Below, piece after piece: positions 48,101 through 62,245 of a stretch of 64,000 nt of DNA. Source of the stretch: Xestospongia bergquistia (Eukaryota > Porifera > Demospongiae > Haplosclerida > Petrosiidae); the NCBI GenBank assembly GCA_963965975.1, contig OZ014415.1:5585001-5649000 (forward strand), read 5' to 3'. Position numbers and translations under genes: made by a program. The notes beneath the pieces are model-generated. The model had not been told where the DNA came from, ran no database searches, and saw only the letters and a program-made list of their open reading frames with translations. How positions within the stretch are numbered: the first letter of the stretch is position 1; every line of letters starts with the position of its first letter.

Positions 48101-50027
48101 TCTCCAAGTTTGTGTCCAATTCACTAATGAAAAATTGTAATTGGAAAATTATTTTAACATTGTTTTTAATGTAAGAGGCCTAGCATGTTCTCAAGATGTA
48201 GCAGCAATGAGAAAAAGAAAGGTTTCCTCTTTGTATAACCATACCTATATATTCTCATAACATTAGGAAGTAAAATTTATTGGCTGCAGGTGATTCAGTT
48301 GTAAAATTGAACATATAAATTATAGTTCAAAGTTTATTTAATTCTCTGTCTCAAATACTTTCTACCATGATTCTAGACAGACCCAGTAATCCAGTATATA
48401 CATGTAATCCAAATAAATTATCTAAAAGTACATCTATAGCCTTGTCACTATTTATGTCAATTTTCAAAGGGAGTCTACACAGGATCTTAAAATATCTGTG
48501 TAATAATAGTCTATAATCACTGTAAAAACTGGATAAAGTAAATTAGGGACAATCTCTATTCATGACACTTGTTTAGACTTTACAATGCTATTGTGTTTGT
48601 ATCTGGTGAATGCTATAGGACTGCATCTAAGGACTGTATGTGTCCAGAATTAAAACTCAACCATTTGTACTTGAAGCCAGTAGATTAAATGCAGAACCTA
48701 CCTAGCTACATCACACTTTTGTATTATACCATCAATCTCTTCAATTGTACTCTCAATAACCTATAATGACATATATGCAGGTAACAAACTATTATTATTG
48801 TTAATGTATCACTTACTGGAGGTATCTGGACAGCGCGATTAGACAAGTTCTCCCACATAGCTGCTGTTTGAATTACTTCATTACTTTCGATACGAGCTTC
48901 TTCTAATTGTTCAGTAATAGCAGCCATATTCTATTCAATTAACAAGTAGTATAACAGTAACTAGGGAATAACATGACTGATTCTAAAATCTACTTATAAT
49001 TAATTATTCCTCTCACAATAAACAGTACTGATATCTTTAAAATTGAGAGTCGCAACAAGTTACTACAGAATGCTAGAAGGCACTCAAGACTGACAAGCTT
49101 ATTAGTTGTCAATTGCATTGATGCTCGTCATCAAATATAATGTAGCTTTAACTAATACTTTCTATTTATTATAGACTTGAAACATTAATAAATACCATAA
49201 GTCTATTTATTATTTAAAATTTATTAACTTTAAAGGCTCAATTTAACAAACTTAAAAAAATCTTAATACATATTTAAACAATAGTCGGTACAATCACTAA
49301 AATTAATATATAAAGTTGTGGACTTTGGGTGAGTTGACTCATACAACATAATATATTTTACATTTAGAAAATAAGTCAAAGGCATTAAAAATTAAAAGCC
49401 AATTAATTATTAAAAGGATTTAACCTGCTCTAGTTCCTCTGGAGATGTGACAACTTGTGACTGTAGATCTTCTACTCTTATTTGCAACCTGTCAAGTTCT
49501 TCATTTAGAGTACTCTGTAAATAGTACATAAATTTAATAGTAAACCTCCTAAAAAGGATAGTTTGAATATATATCCTTTATACTTATTTGCAGCACTGTG
49601 CTTTTGTCTATCTAGTATTAATTCTCAGAAGGGAATCTATAGTCTTACAGAAGGAGGCATTAAGAAACATCATAAAATCTTTTTGTATTGAGAACATGTC
49701 GACATCAAGTAGGTTTAAACCATCCACTGTATCTACTGTTAAAACATACTAAATTGTCATCCACAGACTGTCTGTAAGACAACACATCGGCAAGTCTTTT
49801 CTTCATTACTTCCTAAGAACAGACCCACAGAGAGGGAGAGAAAGAAAGGTAGGAGTGAGGGAGCACATTAATACAGAAATGTACCACATGGCTTTGTATC
49901 TCCTGGTGATGGTGTTGACATTGACCTAATTGTTTAGTTAACTAAAAAAAAAGTATATATATAATTATGTTTCATATATCTTTTTATTACCTCATCCTCC
50001 AATTCTTTTTCATCAATTTTTTGTTGC
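48097..50027 (-). pseudogene. NUF2 fragment, exons 8-14 (partial), copy 3
   Basis: Exon remnants at 50027-49991, 49941-49885, 49812-49750, 49514-49425, 48930-48817, 48760-48702 and 48123-48097. Same truncations as copy 2 and almost the same sequence; it lacks the 8-base insertion seen near 41335. No start, no 3' exons. Confidence 0.85.
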
Positions 50028-51539
50028 CTGCAATGAAATAATAAACATGTAAAAGGTTACATAATCTATAGTGTACAAGCAATTTTTCCAATACTTTTTA
50101 TTGCCATTACAGTGAAAATTACTAAAGTGAAGAACCTTCACCACAGTAGTAGCTAAATCAGAAATATCAATTTGCTATACTGGCATTGAGAATTTAATGC
50201 TGTATTTCAAAAACCATAGGTGTCTGATCATAATGTATGGTGTGACATCAATAAAGTAGTGATACTTCTTTTTTGCTAAGCCATGCATTTTATAGACTTG
50301 TATATTGTTTTTTTGCCAGTGCTTTTTGAAAGATCTTACTGACTTTTCAAACTTAATGTTTGTTTGGTAGCCTATTCAATAGAATTTATCTCTAGTACTG
50401 AACGTTTGCCATGTCTACTAAATTTGGCAGCTTTAGACACTGTTGTTGTCAAGTTGGAACAGAAGGATAAAGTAAATTGCTTTCAGACAAACAGGATAAA
50501 AATTCAACAACCAATTCTCGAATACATGTAACTTGTACTCATGTGATTATTATTATTATTCCTCAAGTAGGTGTGACATGAAGATCACATCAGAATCAGG
50601 TAAATAAATTGTCATAACTTGAGAATGAAAGGATTTTTAGGTAAATTTCCATGTTGAAAATTGCATACATTTTGGTAGCAATCAATTCTGCTGTATTACC
50701 TGTGCTTTTGGAACAGAGGGACAAAGCAAGTACTGTAATCTTAGCCCACACTGAGATCAGTGAGGGTTGATAATTTTCCAAACTATACCTATACATTGTG
50801 CTGAGATTGGTGGACCCTCCCACTACATGTTATAATTTGTATGTATTAATTTATACGCGCATGTTATTCTCCTAGTAGCCCCTCCCACTCTTGTTATATG
50901 ATTTACATGACTTCTATCTTAACAGGAGATGGCCAAATATATAATATCTTTCCTCCGGAGACCTCACCTGAGGAGACGGAAAGAGTGACAAAGTTCCACA
51001 ACAACCATTAGATGACAAACAGGAAGAGGAGGAGATTGTTGTTGTATTTATTATAAAGATGTTCACGGGATTGAAGGCAGCTGGTCTGAGAGTATGTGCT
51101 GAACTATCTTTTACAGCTCCTTCTGTTGCACTGATCAAACCTTGAATAGTCTTGTCATACTCAGAGGAAGTAACCAAACATTAAGAATTACAATTGTTTT
51201 ATTAAGTAAATATTGGTTTATACACTGTATTAACATAATTTAGTAATTTAGGCAAATGAAATGGCTGGATTCTTGCAGAGACTTATATATATATAGGACA
51301 CCTTAACATGTCAAAATAATCATCACAAGTATAATAGTAAATGTGGACTAATAAAACAACATATTGAATTATCAGATGTGCAATCAACATTGTATTATAT
51401 AACATAATACATTCCACTACAGAGAGTACATGTTTAATTAAAGTCCTACATATTTGTATGTGTACCATAATACTGCATATAATAAGTTAATGCATTACTT
51501 CATTATGGAATAAATAATTATAGTTACTATGTCTTCTAT
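50028..51539. other. Noncoding: NUF2 intron fused to CARM1 3' flank (unit 3)
   Basis: Near-identical to 42309-43820, with the same deletion junction near 50770. Nothing else recognised. Confidence 0.8.
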
Positions 51540-52838
51540 TCAAGACAATGGAAACAAAGTAGGACCACTCATTTTATGTGCCATCAAATAAAGTGAGGTC
51601 GAATTTTCTTCAGCTTTCCAGTATGATTCAGTAGGATTGGTCTGATCAGAATCTATCAACAATGAATAACAGCATAACAATGATAATGTGCCCATATAGT
51701 CTTTCATCTCACCTTCTATAGGATTTGATCGAGTTCCATTGGAACGAAAATAGGGATTTTTGAGATCATAACTTGAGCATGATATTTGAGATGTACCAAC
51801 AACTTTAATTTCTATGTCTATATAATAACTTTGTCTGCAGTGAGAATGAGAATAAAAACAACAATATGTACTAGCATTAAGATTGATCATAGCTAAAAAA
51901 GACATTGTAAGTGCCTTCAGTACATGTAATAGTTTGCACTACTTTTTGTTAGCTTTCATAGAAATATGTCCTGTTATTTCTTGTCCGGCAGTAGCAAAGA
52001 GAGGTTTCTTGAGTAAACACCGTGCCTATAGACAATAATAACAAATGCATTACTAGTCTCTTTGATCAAATCATCATCTAACAAAACTGATAGTCAGTAA
52101 AAAGTGGCAAGATTGATACCATTCTACATCTATTTTGTTCTGAAGTACAACAATGCTTATTATTAATTATAGTTATCTCACCTGATGCCAATGTGTGACT
52201 GGCTTAAAAGGAGCAGTAGTTAGCCATATTGTCTTTCTGCATAAACACAATTATTAGACAATTAAAAAATGGTAAAAATTATTTTATGTCTCAATAGCGA
52301 CTCCTTGAATTAAGGATTATATATACTCTTTACATTCCAGGAAGGTTTGGGATGGGTCTAGTAACAATATAAAGTATAATAAAAAGCTAACAACACAATC
52401 ATCAGAACATTCTGATACAAACAGCATCCAGTATGTCTGTTTCAAAATGTGATGATAATTGTGGAAGTAGTAGAATGGGATAATAACACTTTTATATTGT
52501 TCCTAGATTTCAACCCCAATCCTTCTAAATCCTAAAGTATATATTTATGTAGTACTAACTGTACATACTACCCACTTCTAGTTAGCACTCATAACTGCAT
52601 GGTTATAGTCTTACAACCAACTAATGAATGTATGATTTAATATATTATCTTTATACTAAGAAGAGTTTTTAAGGTGTCAAAATACCCACAAAAGAAAGTT
52701 TCATTATGCTTAGCAAATTTCACATAACCACTAATTGTAGGGCTCACTGTGATCCAATAAAGGAGACATCAAACCAAAACGCTATACCATGAATGCTACC
52801 ACTGCTTGATAATTTGAATGTCACTGGAATGTTAATAC

Positions 52839-52892
<54 letters not shown>

Positions 52893-55800
52893 CATAGAAA
52901 CTCACAATATTGGTTGATAATAATTGGGGGGCTAGATCTATAGCAGAACCTCTTGTAACATACAGTAGATAGAACAAGGTGCAGTATCAGACTGAATGCG
53001 TACTCAAAATATAGAGCATGTTCTAGTCTTGTGTGGCCAGATATATAGAAAAATTTTTATCATGTCTGGTCACATAAGACCAAGGATGTCCTTAATTCAA
53101 CAATTCTTGTGCAAACTGTTACATTCAAAATATTTGTGACATTTATTTTTGTGGGGTTAATTAATTTTAAATTTAAAATATAACATACGTATGAAGTGAG
53201 GATTCAGAAATGGATGTAAAGTCCACAGTATGTCCTATAGGTTTAGCCATAAGAATACGAACATCAAATGTGTCCTATATGATATAAAAAGATTACTATG
53301 ATCATACTAGTACTGCATACATGAAAATCATATTATGGCTTGAACTTCTAGTTATTGATATTAACTGACCACAATTGGTTGTTTGAAGTATTCCTCCACA
53401 GCAGTTTCTTGTAATGAAGAGAGATCTACTGCATGAAAATGTTGCTGAGACCTAATAGTAATAACTATAATTATACTGAAATATAAAAAGAGGCTGTGTT
53501 TGAATGCAATGTGTGGTACCAACTATAACATATCAGAACAGAACTATTAATTTTAGTGCCAGAATGAGACTGAATTTAGTTCTGGTGTAAACATAAATTT
53601 GTAAGTTAAGAACATTGTGTAACTGAGCTGATTGTGCTTTGTTTAAAAACAAAGCAAAATCTGCTTATTTAAAACTCCAAAAAATCATGAAGGAACAATG
53701 TCAAACATGGCTACGTGGTAAGAAATGGCTGTATGAAGATCTTTACACAGTAGCCACACAGTAGAATCTCAGAAAACTACATTATTATATTGTAATGAAT
53801 CTCTTACTGACATTCTTGCTTAGCCTTCTTCTAAATTTACTAAAATATGGTTTAATATTAATATAATGTAGTGGCTTAAAAACTTTATAAATTTGCAAAT
53901 CACCAACCCTGGGCATATTTTTCTGCTATAGTTATTCCTACATTTCATAGATTTTCCAATGCCATTATTTTCACAAGGTTATACACTTTGCAAGGACAGT
54001 TAACTTTTTAAAAAAATTCTTATGAACACACACATGTATATATACTACAATGTAATACCAAAAAAACGCTTTCTTGTATCGTTCCATATACAGCATCTGA
54101 TCAGTGAATGGTGCACAATATAGAATACCCTGAGTTGGATACATCTTTCCTGTATAGATAATAAGAGATAACATACATAGAGTATGCACATATACTGGCA
54201 ACCATTGTAACATGAAAGGCAATGTCAGTTAGGAATGGTAAAAAAAGTATATGTATAATGCTACAGTTTCAAAATGTGTGCATAACTATATTGTAAATCT
54301 CAATTGAATCTTGCGACTAACAACTTGCAACCATGCAAGCTGTATGCTGGGTAAAATATGTTCAATATCCTGAGAAAATAAAGATTACTCAAACATACAA
54401 GGTGTAGTTCGCTGTTAATCATTAATAACCTTATTATTATTCATTAAAATTATTATTTCATTATTCATTATAATTTTAATTATGCTTCTGGATGTATCCA
54501 CATAAAAAGCACGTGTTGTCATTATTATAAAAGTATCTACTTTATTCAGTCATGTCGTTAGTTTTATTTCAAAAAGAAAGAAAAGTTCTCTTTAGAAATT
54601 ACGCTAAATTGGTGACCCTGATGTTACTCAGAAGAGCATAATGACTGATCCAGAACCTAATTTTTCCTTAACACCCTCTCTAGCTGCCATCAGCATCAAA
54701 CTGCCACCATTCTGGCCTGCTGACCCAGAAGTTTGGTTTGCTCAAATAGAGGCGCAGTTCACTACAAGAGGAATTATTTCTCAAAAGACTCGTTTCGATT
54801 ACGTTGTCAGTTCCCTCAGCCCTGAATTTGCTGTCAAAGTTAGAGATCTTCTCCTTAGACCACCAGACAAAGCTCTGTACAACACTCTTAAAGCCGAACT
54901 CAACTAAACTCTCCTCTTTACTAATGTGTAAGAAGGATCTAGCAAACATCAGAATTAGTTAATTTTCAATTTACAGATCAGATTCACTAACCAGGTTCTG
55001 GGTAGCATAGACAACAGAGCATACTACATTCTTATAGCTGTTATTGCTAGAAGCTGTTTGATGTTTGCTATCAATTGTTTATAACTTTATATGTCTGTAC
55101 TTATAAATTTTAAATCATGTTAACCTTCTAACACAGCTAACATGTACTGAAAGATGAGATTATTGATTATGAGTGTCTGTATGACTTTCTTATTTTACTT
55201 ATTGTAATTAAGTAAAGTTCTGATGTGATCTATGATAGACCTTTCTTGTGCAGCAAAGAGAAAGGACTAGCTTAATAGACTAATTAAAATATAGATGCAA
55301 TAATAATTAACATTATGGTTGAAAATAATATCATGGAAATAAGTTAGGACTACTATGTAGAGATTTTGCACAGGCATACTGTCATCTTGTTTCAGATATT
55401 TTTACTACCATCTTTGAATTTTTTGCAACTAGACTAAAGTCTGTTCTTTGATTCTAACCAAATAATAAACAACACTGAAATATAATACCTTCAGGTTTCA
55501 GCCATTTTCTAGCATGGACATAGCTTTCTATTGTTCGTTCATTAAACAACATACAGCCCATTGTCTCAGAGATAATGACATCTACCATCTCTGGAACATC
55601 AATCTATAGAACAGAACAAGAGTAGATATAAACCCTTTATTTCTTATATATGTTACAGTAAGATTGTCTAAATAGGGATTTTGTGAAATCCCTGAAACTT
55701 TCAGGGAATTTGTGAAATCACTATTTCACTTAGGGACTTCATAAATTCACTAAAATTTCTAGTGATTTCATGAAATCACTGAAATGAGGCTCTTGTTATT

Positions 55801-58800
55801 TCACAAAATCACTGAATGTGATATATTGGTAGAAATTCAGCATTGTTTAAGTGTTGTAAGGAACTTTATTCATGAATGACACCTGCTGCTACAAAGTCTC
55901 TTTGCTTTATAACACTTGCACCTGTTTGTCTGACACTGTTTCTTGCCTTTGCTGCAGTCACACCGGAAGAACCCTTGTCCGCCAGAAGCTGTAGACCTGA
56001 GAGCTTGACGGACTGTGATTGTAGATTCTTTGTTGACATCAGAATCATTCAAGAGTCGCTGAGGACAGAGATCAAACTGATTCCTGGAATACTTTTTGCT
56101 CAGAATCCCAGCTTTCACTGCAATTCTATACATGTCATGTTCATCCCGATCAACAATAACTCCTAGGATATTTCTTGGGTCACCTCTCCCTCTGTCAACC
56201 ATGGGAATGGGGACAGCAACATTATCTCCAGCTTCACCTGCCTTTAAGTCAATACGGGAGCGCTTGACCATCCTTTCTGCCTGTGATAACTGGGATTCAC
56301 ATGCTCTTTTTCGTTGATTGGCGATGTCTTCGAGTCGCTTGTCAAGGGGTGTAGAATTCAATGGAGAAGGATTGTGATGATGCTGCACTGACGGAGCCTG
56401 GAAGCTTGTAAAAGGCTGGGAGATGGCAGGAGGTGAAGGTGGCAGTTGTTCACTGGTGGCTGGAGGTAGTTCATTGTTATGAACAGCAGTGGTGTCAGAG
56501 GATGGTGCCTGATAAAGTGCTAAAAGGTCATCTTCAAATTGAAGCCTTTCCAGAATTTCAGGTGGGAGGCTAGAAGATGTCAATCCAACTTTAGGGTCCT
56601 CTCCAAACATGGCTTTGTAAGGGGTTCTGTTGATGCCAGCATGATGAGCGCAGTTCTTCTGTTGCTGAACAAATTTGAGTCCCACTGTCCAGTCCTGGGT
56701 GTTGTTGTCACTCATCCAAGCCACCAGAATGTCTTTGATGTCACTGTTTGCCCTTTCAACAGAACCCTGGCTTTGGGGATGTCTGGGCTTGCCATGAACC
56801 ATGATGAGCTGCGGCCACAACTCTTTGAGCTCTGTGATGACTTGGGCTGTGAATTCTGAGCCATTGTCACTCTGAAGAATAGCTGGTGCACCAAAGAGGA
56901 GGAATATATCCAACAGTTGAAAGGCGACTTCAACAGCTCTCTTGGAAGACAGGGGCCTCAGGATAACAAACTTTGTGAGGTGACACTGGTAAACCATGAT
57001 CCACTTGAATTGTCCTTGTGGGGATGACTGCATGTCAACAAGATCAACTTGACCACGAGAGTTGAATTCGCTTGACAACAACACCTGTAGTCTTGGGACG
57101 TTTCCTCTTCTCTCGACATACAACACAGTAGGACTTGAATAGTTCAACAGTATCTGTTGTGATGTTGGCATACTTTTGCCTAAGATGTTTCAGCATCCTG
57201 TCACGACCACCATGGCCAGTTGCAATGTGAGCTTTACTGATGATGTCGTAGGTGTCTTCTATGGTGGCATAGTAGACAGGGCGATCTTCTGGTGACTTTC
57301 TCTTCTTGATAAGCTTCTCTACATCACCACACTGAAGTAACTCATACTTTTTTAGGATGTAGTACTGGTGATGTGACTTGGTAGTGGAAGCTTCAGCTGC
57401 TGTTTTCAGATCATCAATGGTCTTGTAGTACACCTCTTTAGGAATGAGATATTTTGCACATTGAGAATATTTCTTGAACAAAGCCTCTTCGAATTTTGTC
57501 TCAAAATTATGCTGCGCCATTTTGCTTCAAATGCAGGAATAAAGTGGATGAGCATTGTGTAGCTGCCTCTTATATAGTGAAGGCTAAGCTAAATTGCAAT
57601 TACAACACATTAAAGGAAGTGTTAACTGCTCTGAACTATGATAAATCCTCAGAGTAGTCATCAAAGCTATGATATGATTACATAGATTTCTTTGATTGCA
57701 AAAACTATTGACACCTCTCCCTGTGTAAGACTACATTAAAGGAAGTATAAACTGCTCTGAACTACAATAAATCCTCAGAGTAGTCATCAAAGCTATGGTA
57801 TTAATTCCAGCTGAATTACTGTTTCATCAAAGATGTCTCATTGTGGTGATTGTCCATGAAAATCTGCAATAAAGAATTGTGTACAGATATTAAAACTAAT
57901 CGTATATTTATGAATAAACTTCCTTACAACACTTAAACAATGCTGAATTTCTACCAATATATCACATTCAGTGATTTTGTGAAATAACAAGAGCCTTATT
58001 TCAGTGATTTCATGAAATCACTAGAAATTTTAGTGAATTTATGAAGTCCCTAAGTGAAATAGTGATTTCACAAATTCCCTGAAAGTTTCAGGGATTTCAC
58101 AAAATCCCTATTTAGACAATCTTACTGTAACATATATAAGAAATAAAGCCATTGATTTATAAAATTCCACAGATTGTTTAGTAAGACTCTACATTGAGAA
58201 CCAATTGTGTGTAACATTAACACAAAAAATATTCTATGAACTAACTTCCTCTACTATGCCAGCAATGACAACAATTTTGTTAGTTAATTGATTAGCTTTG
58301 ACAAGTCTCTGACAATGTACAGCCATACTACTGGCCTCTATAGCATAGACTTTCTTAGCACCTGCTTGTACTGCAAAGAACGACAAGATACCTGATCCAG
58401 CACCTACATCCATCACTACCTATAGATATGAAATGGACAGACGAAAATGACAAAATAGATAGATTAAGGGTAAAATGGATACATACAAGAAATGAATATA
58501 CATGAATAGTGGATTATACAAAAAGGAAATGTTGGTGACCACATTAGAGTATTATGGTTAAACAATACACTATTAAAACTATAAGTCAAAACATTGAAGA
58601 AATAGCTACTCACTTTATTAGCAAAGTCAGCTGTGTTCTGTAGCATAGCAGCTTGGTAAGTAGATGTCCGTATATCATCCTATACAATTAATATATATAT
58701 AGTATATAATCCTATACAATTAAGATATATATAGTATATATGTATATAATCCTATACAATTAATATATATATAGCATATGTATAGTCATGTTGCAAACAG

Positions 58801-61047
58801 ACTTGAAAAGAACATTTTAGACACAAGTCAGTTGCAATCATTTGCTTCTAACATATTGGATACATTCTATAATCTACATAGCAAATATGATCTCCAGATC
58901 ACAATGTCTAATTGAAATAGTAATGGCGGATTATGTACTAATTATTTCTTCTAGCTATTAATTAATTGAATCCTGGGAATGAAATATTAATATTCCACAA
59001 AATAGAAGCAGTATATGTGTGGCAGTAACAACTTACAATACCTGCAACATATTTTGTTGGTGTGCTAAGTTTCCATAAAAATGAAAATATTGACTGGCTG
59101 ATGACTCTTCAGTTCTTAACTTAAACAGAGATTGCTTTTTAATTTTATTACTACCAGTGTCAAGAAATGAATGAACTTGATGAAGTAATATATCAGTATC
59201 TTGAGATGGAGAGTATATATAAAACTGAGATTGTATAATGTCTATCTGAATGTACTCACCATTATCACTGTCCAATGTTACAACAGCTGAACCTTGTGGT
59301 ATTCTGAACTGTACTACATTAGGTCCACATTGATAGACCTGTCCAGGGTCTAGAACATGTATAATCAGTACATTTTTACCATTTTCTATAGAGAAATGAG
59401 TATATAGTGACCATTTTATAGTTTACAAGTAATTAAAAAGCATTTTCTAAAAAATGAAGTAAATGTAAGGATGACTAATATCAGTCCAATACAAAGAATG
59501 TAAATGAGATAATAGAGATCATAATTGCATATTATTTAAGAGACTTTGATTGCTGGCAAATATCCTTAATTGTTTGTGCCACCAACAGCCATTACGAAGA
59601 ACAGTTCAAAGGTAAACTTTGAAATGGTTAAGTGAAGACTACAAGGAAGTCTATTAATAGTGACAATTCATCTTTGAATTGATATCTCCTTATGTGCATG
59701 TGAATATGTCACTGAATGTGTAAACAGTTGATGTACAAAAATTAATACTTGACATCAATATCTTTGGTTTACCATAAATCGGGAAAGTTTTATTGTGAAA
59801 AAGTTTTAACACTGGACAATGTATGAAAAATAAACACACTAAGTTATTACACATTAAAACATTTACAGTAGGAATATTTACGGTGTGTAATTGTGTTTGA
59901 AATTTTTTCAACATAGTTATTAATTTTTTACACCAAACGTTTGTAATGGGAAAGTTTCCTAATCTATGGTAGTTATAGTTTAGTCAGTAAAAAAAAATTA
60001 GTTTTATTTGACCTCAACTTTTAGTATTAGTTATAGCTTTAGTTTATCAAAATTAATACCCCTTACTATAATTTGTTTTAGTTTTAATTTTGGTTTACTA
60101 AAACAACACCTGCTACATAGGCACTACTACCATGTACCTGATTATAATCAGTCGTGTAAAATAATGGCATAACTTCCTGCATCTACTACATATATAACAA
60201 CCACTTTTCCACATATGATTAAAAAAGCATTTTGTCATTTCAACCTAGGTATTCTTTACCATAGTTTTATCAATATGAAGTAAGCCCAATACTGACTTAT
60301 CACAAAGTCTAATTCAATATGTATAAAGTCAACTAGAAATAGAAGTAATATCTTATTCATGATTTTATTTAAAGCCAAGAATTTCATCTGAACCAACTTA
60401 GTTAGTTCAGCTCTAATAGACTCCATCTCATGCTCGTGGTTTTTAAGTATTAGATAATAAACTATGAGAATTACTTTTGGCTTCTATAATTGGTTTATAG
60501 GTATTGACTCAGACTAATTTTTGGCTTCATGGTAACTCAATTTGTGCTTATATCATATTGATGAATCTATGGTACAAGACTTCAATTGAAATGACAAAAT
60601 GCTATTTGACATATTACTATACTAGCTCTGCAACTTCTCTGTTTTATTGCAACACATTTTAATTTCATGTTTCTAACAAAGCCTTTGTTCAAAAGGTGAG
60701 TATCATTTCCTTATCTATATGACATGTTGTTGATATAACACATGTGAGGGAAGTGCTATGTCAGTCACTACATTGAATCAAATTTGCAAAACAAAATACT
60801 GCATGAGCACATAATGTGTATTCAGCATAATTTGTCTATAAGACTGCAAAGATGTAGTGACTATATTATTGGCAATGCCTCTGTACTCAAGTACAATTTG
60901 ACTATGAATGTTTTTCATACTAACAATACAGTACTTGCTGTAAAGTACTTATAAAACACACATACACAGTAAGAAAATGACAACTTTAAACTTAACACCA
61001 TGAATAGATCTATTCACAGTTCACAAGGCTAATGCCAACACCTTTTT

Positions 61048-61092
<45 letters not shown>

Positions 61093-61671
61093 AGGTCTAG
61101 AGTTTGTTAAATAATAGTCTCACAAAATGAAGATGCTTTCTCTCTATGAATGGCTTGCCAGGCAATGTTAGACGATTCATAAAATTAAAAAATGTTCAGT
61201 GACATAAAATGTTCTTTCCACATAAACGTTGTCCAATAAAAACAATGTACTCATGAATTATATATATATATATATATATATAAGTTGATTAATATGGTTG
61301 AAGACATCTACAGTCCAGGCAGAAAATGCAATACTCAAATGTGAAATAAATACTACATCCTAAGCTTTGGAAACTAATTGTATTAATTTCCCATTAAAGC
61401 ATAGCTTTACCATACTAGCTAGATAGCCACAGCATATACATAAATCTTGTACACTATGCATATATGAGTTTGCAAAATGAAGATATGAATAACAAAGTGG
61501 ATAATTACCTTGACAAAATTCTACCATACAGTGATTATCAACGTCATCGCATTTGAGTCGTAGTTGTAGACGTTCGGAAAAATCTTCAAGGTTTTGAAGA
61601 CTATCGTCCACTATTTTTAGGTAGATTTCATGTGATTTCAGAGACTGTGTCAGCAAGTTAGTATCTTCCAT
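51540..61671 (-). CDS. CARM1: CARM1/PRMT4 arginine methyltransferase, copy 3 (13 exons, intact)
   Basis: Nuclear coactivator that asymmetrically dimethylates arginines using SAM. Exons: 61671-61509, 59385-59042, 58679-58614, 58419-58246, 55603-55489, 54149-54059, 53451-53370, 53274-53189, 52837-52748, 52236-52182, 52025-51943, 51834-51713, 51652-51540; 1584 bases, 527 residues, all phases consistent. Residues 1-160: divergent PH-like N-terminal domain. Motif [14 protein letters not shown] near 195-207; post-I YAIEAS; double-E loop [16 protein letters not shown] with Glu262 and Glu271; then [27 protein letters not shown], and the THW loop at 418-420. Human has SEPMGY in the loop, here SETMGC. 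The C-terminal tail is short compared with the vertebrate activation domain. Of the three copies only this one has an unbroken frame. Confidence 0.92.
52840..52889. repeat. (GA)n at CARM1 copy 3 exon 9 acceptor, expanded
   Basis: 50 bases, against 28 in copies 1 and 2. It forms the CT tract of the acceptor. Confidence 0.9.
54549..54968 (+). mobile_element. Ty3/gypsy-like gag fragment, copy in unit 3
   Basis: Duplicate of 30181-30600 carried along with the unit; open frame 54641-54907 with the same protein. It was duplicated with the locus, not separately inserted. Confidence 0.7.
55635..58148 (-). mobile_element. KRBA2/Ginger-like DNA transposon, copy in unit 3
   Basis: Duplicate of 31267-33780. 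Inverted repeats 55635-55877 and 57906-58148; integrase frames 57520-57044 and 57171-55870 with the same frameshift near 57073. The shared frameshift and insertion site show that it was copied with the host locus, after the element was already inactive. Confidence 0.8.
58679..58778. repeat. Three-unit minisatellite at CARM1 copy 3 acceptor
   Basis: Same array as 34311-34410, unchanged in unit number. Confidence 0.75.
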
Positions 61672-62245
61672 ATTTTAGATCTTTAAGTGATTATTAGACC
61701 TATGGTGATCTCGTCCCCAGACGCCCGCTTGCTAACGCACACTTGCAGGGAAGCTAACACAAGGAAATTTGAAGGAACTTGCTGACCAATCAGAATTATC
61801 GTTTTCATGTGACGTCATATGTTTAACACTGCATTTGACGGAGGCTATTCCATCTATAGCTTGTGCTTCTCTCGTATACTTTCTGCATCATCTGCAACCC
61901 CACAAAAATAGTGTGGGCTTATCGAATGATGACCTACAGTCCATTTAGGTATAGAACTCATCACAAAGCTAAGAGAGCACGCCAACAATCTTGAATTTTA
62001 ATCTAAACTGTTGCATGTGAACGAGCATGCTGATTTATCATTATCTGTATTAAAATGTGTGAGGGTGTGTAACCCACTTCAGATGTTCATTCTGAAATGT
62101 TTAAAGCCTTTCGTGTCACTTCATTATATAGTCCACCAAAAAGTTCCAAAAATGTGAAACCAATTCGTTGATGATAAGAATCAAAAAAAATTATAAAAAT
62201 GAAATTATTAACTGTCCAATAAAATGGCTCTATAATATATTCTAA
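61672..62245 (-). promoter_or_regulatory. CARM1 copy 3 promoter region with CCAAT box and CRE
   Basis: CCAAT at 61786-61790 and TGACGTCA at 61810-61817, as in copy 1. This is the promoter of the only intact CARM1. The rest of the stretch up to the SPTLC1 stop shows nothing else. Confidence 0.6.
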
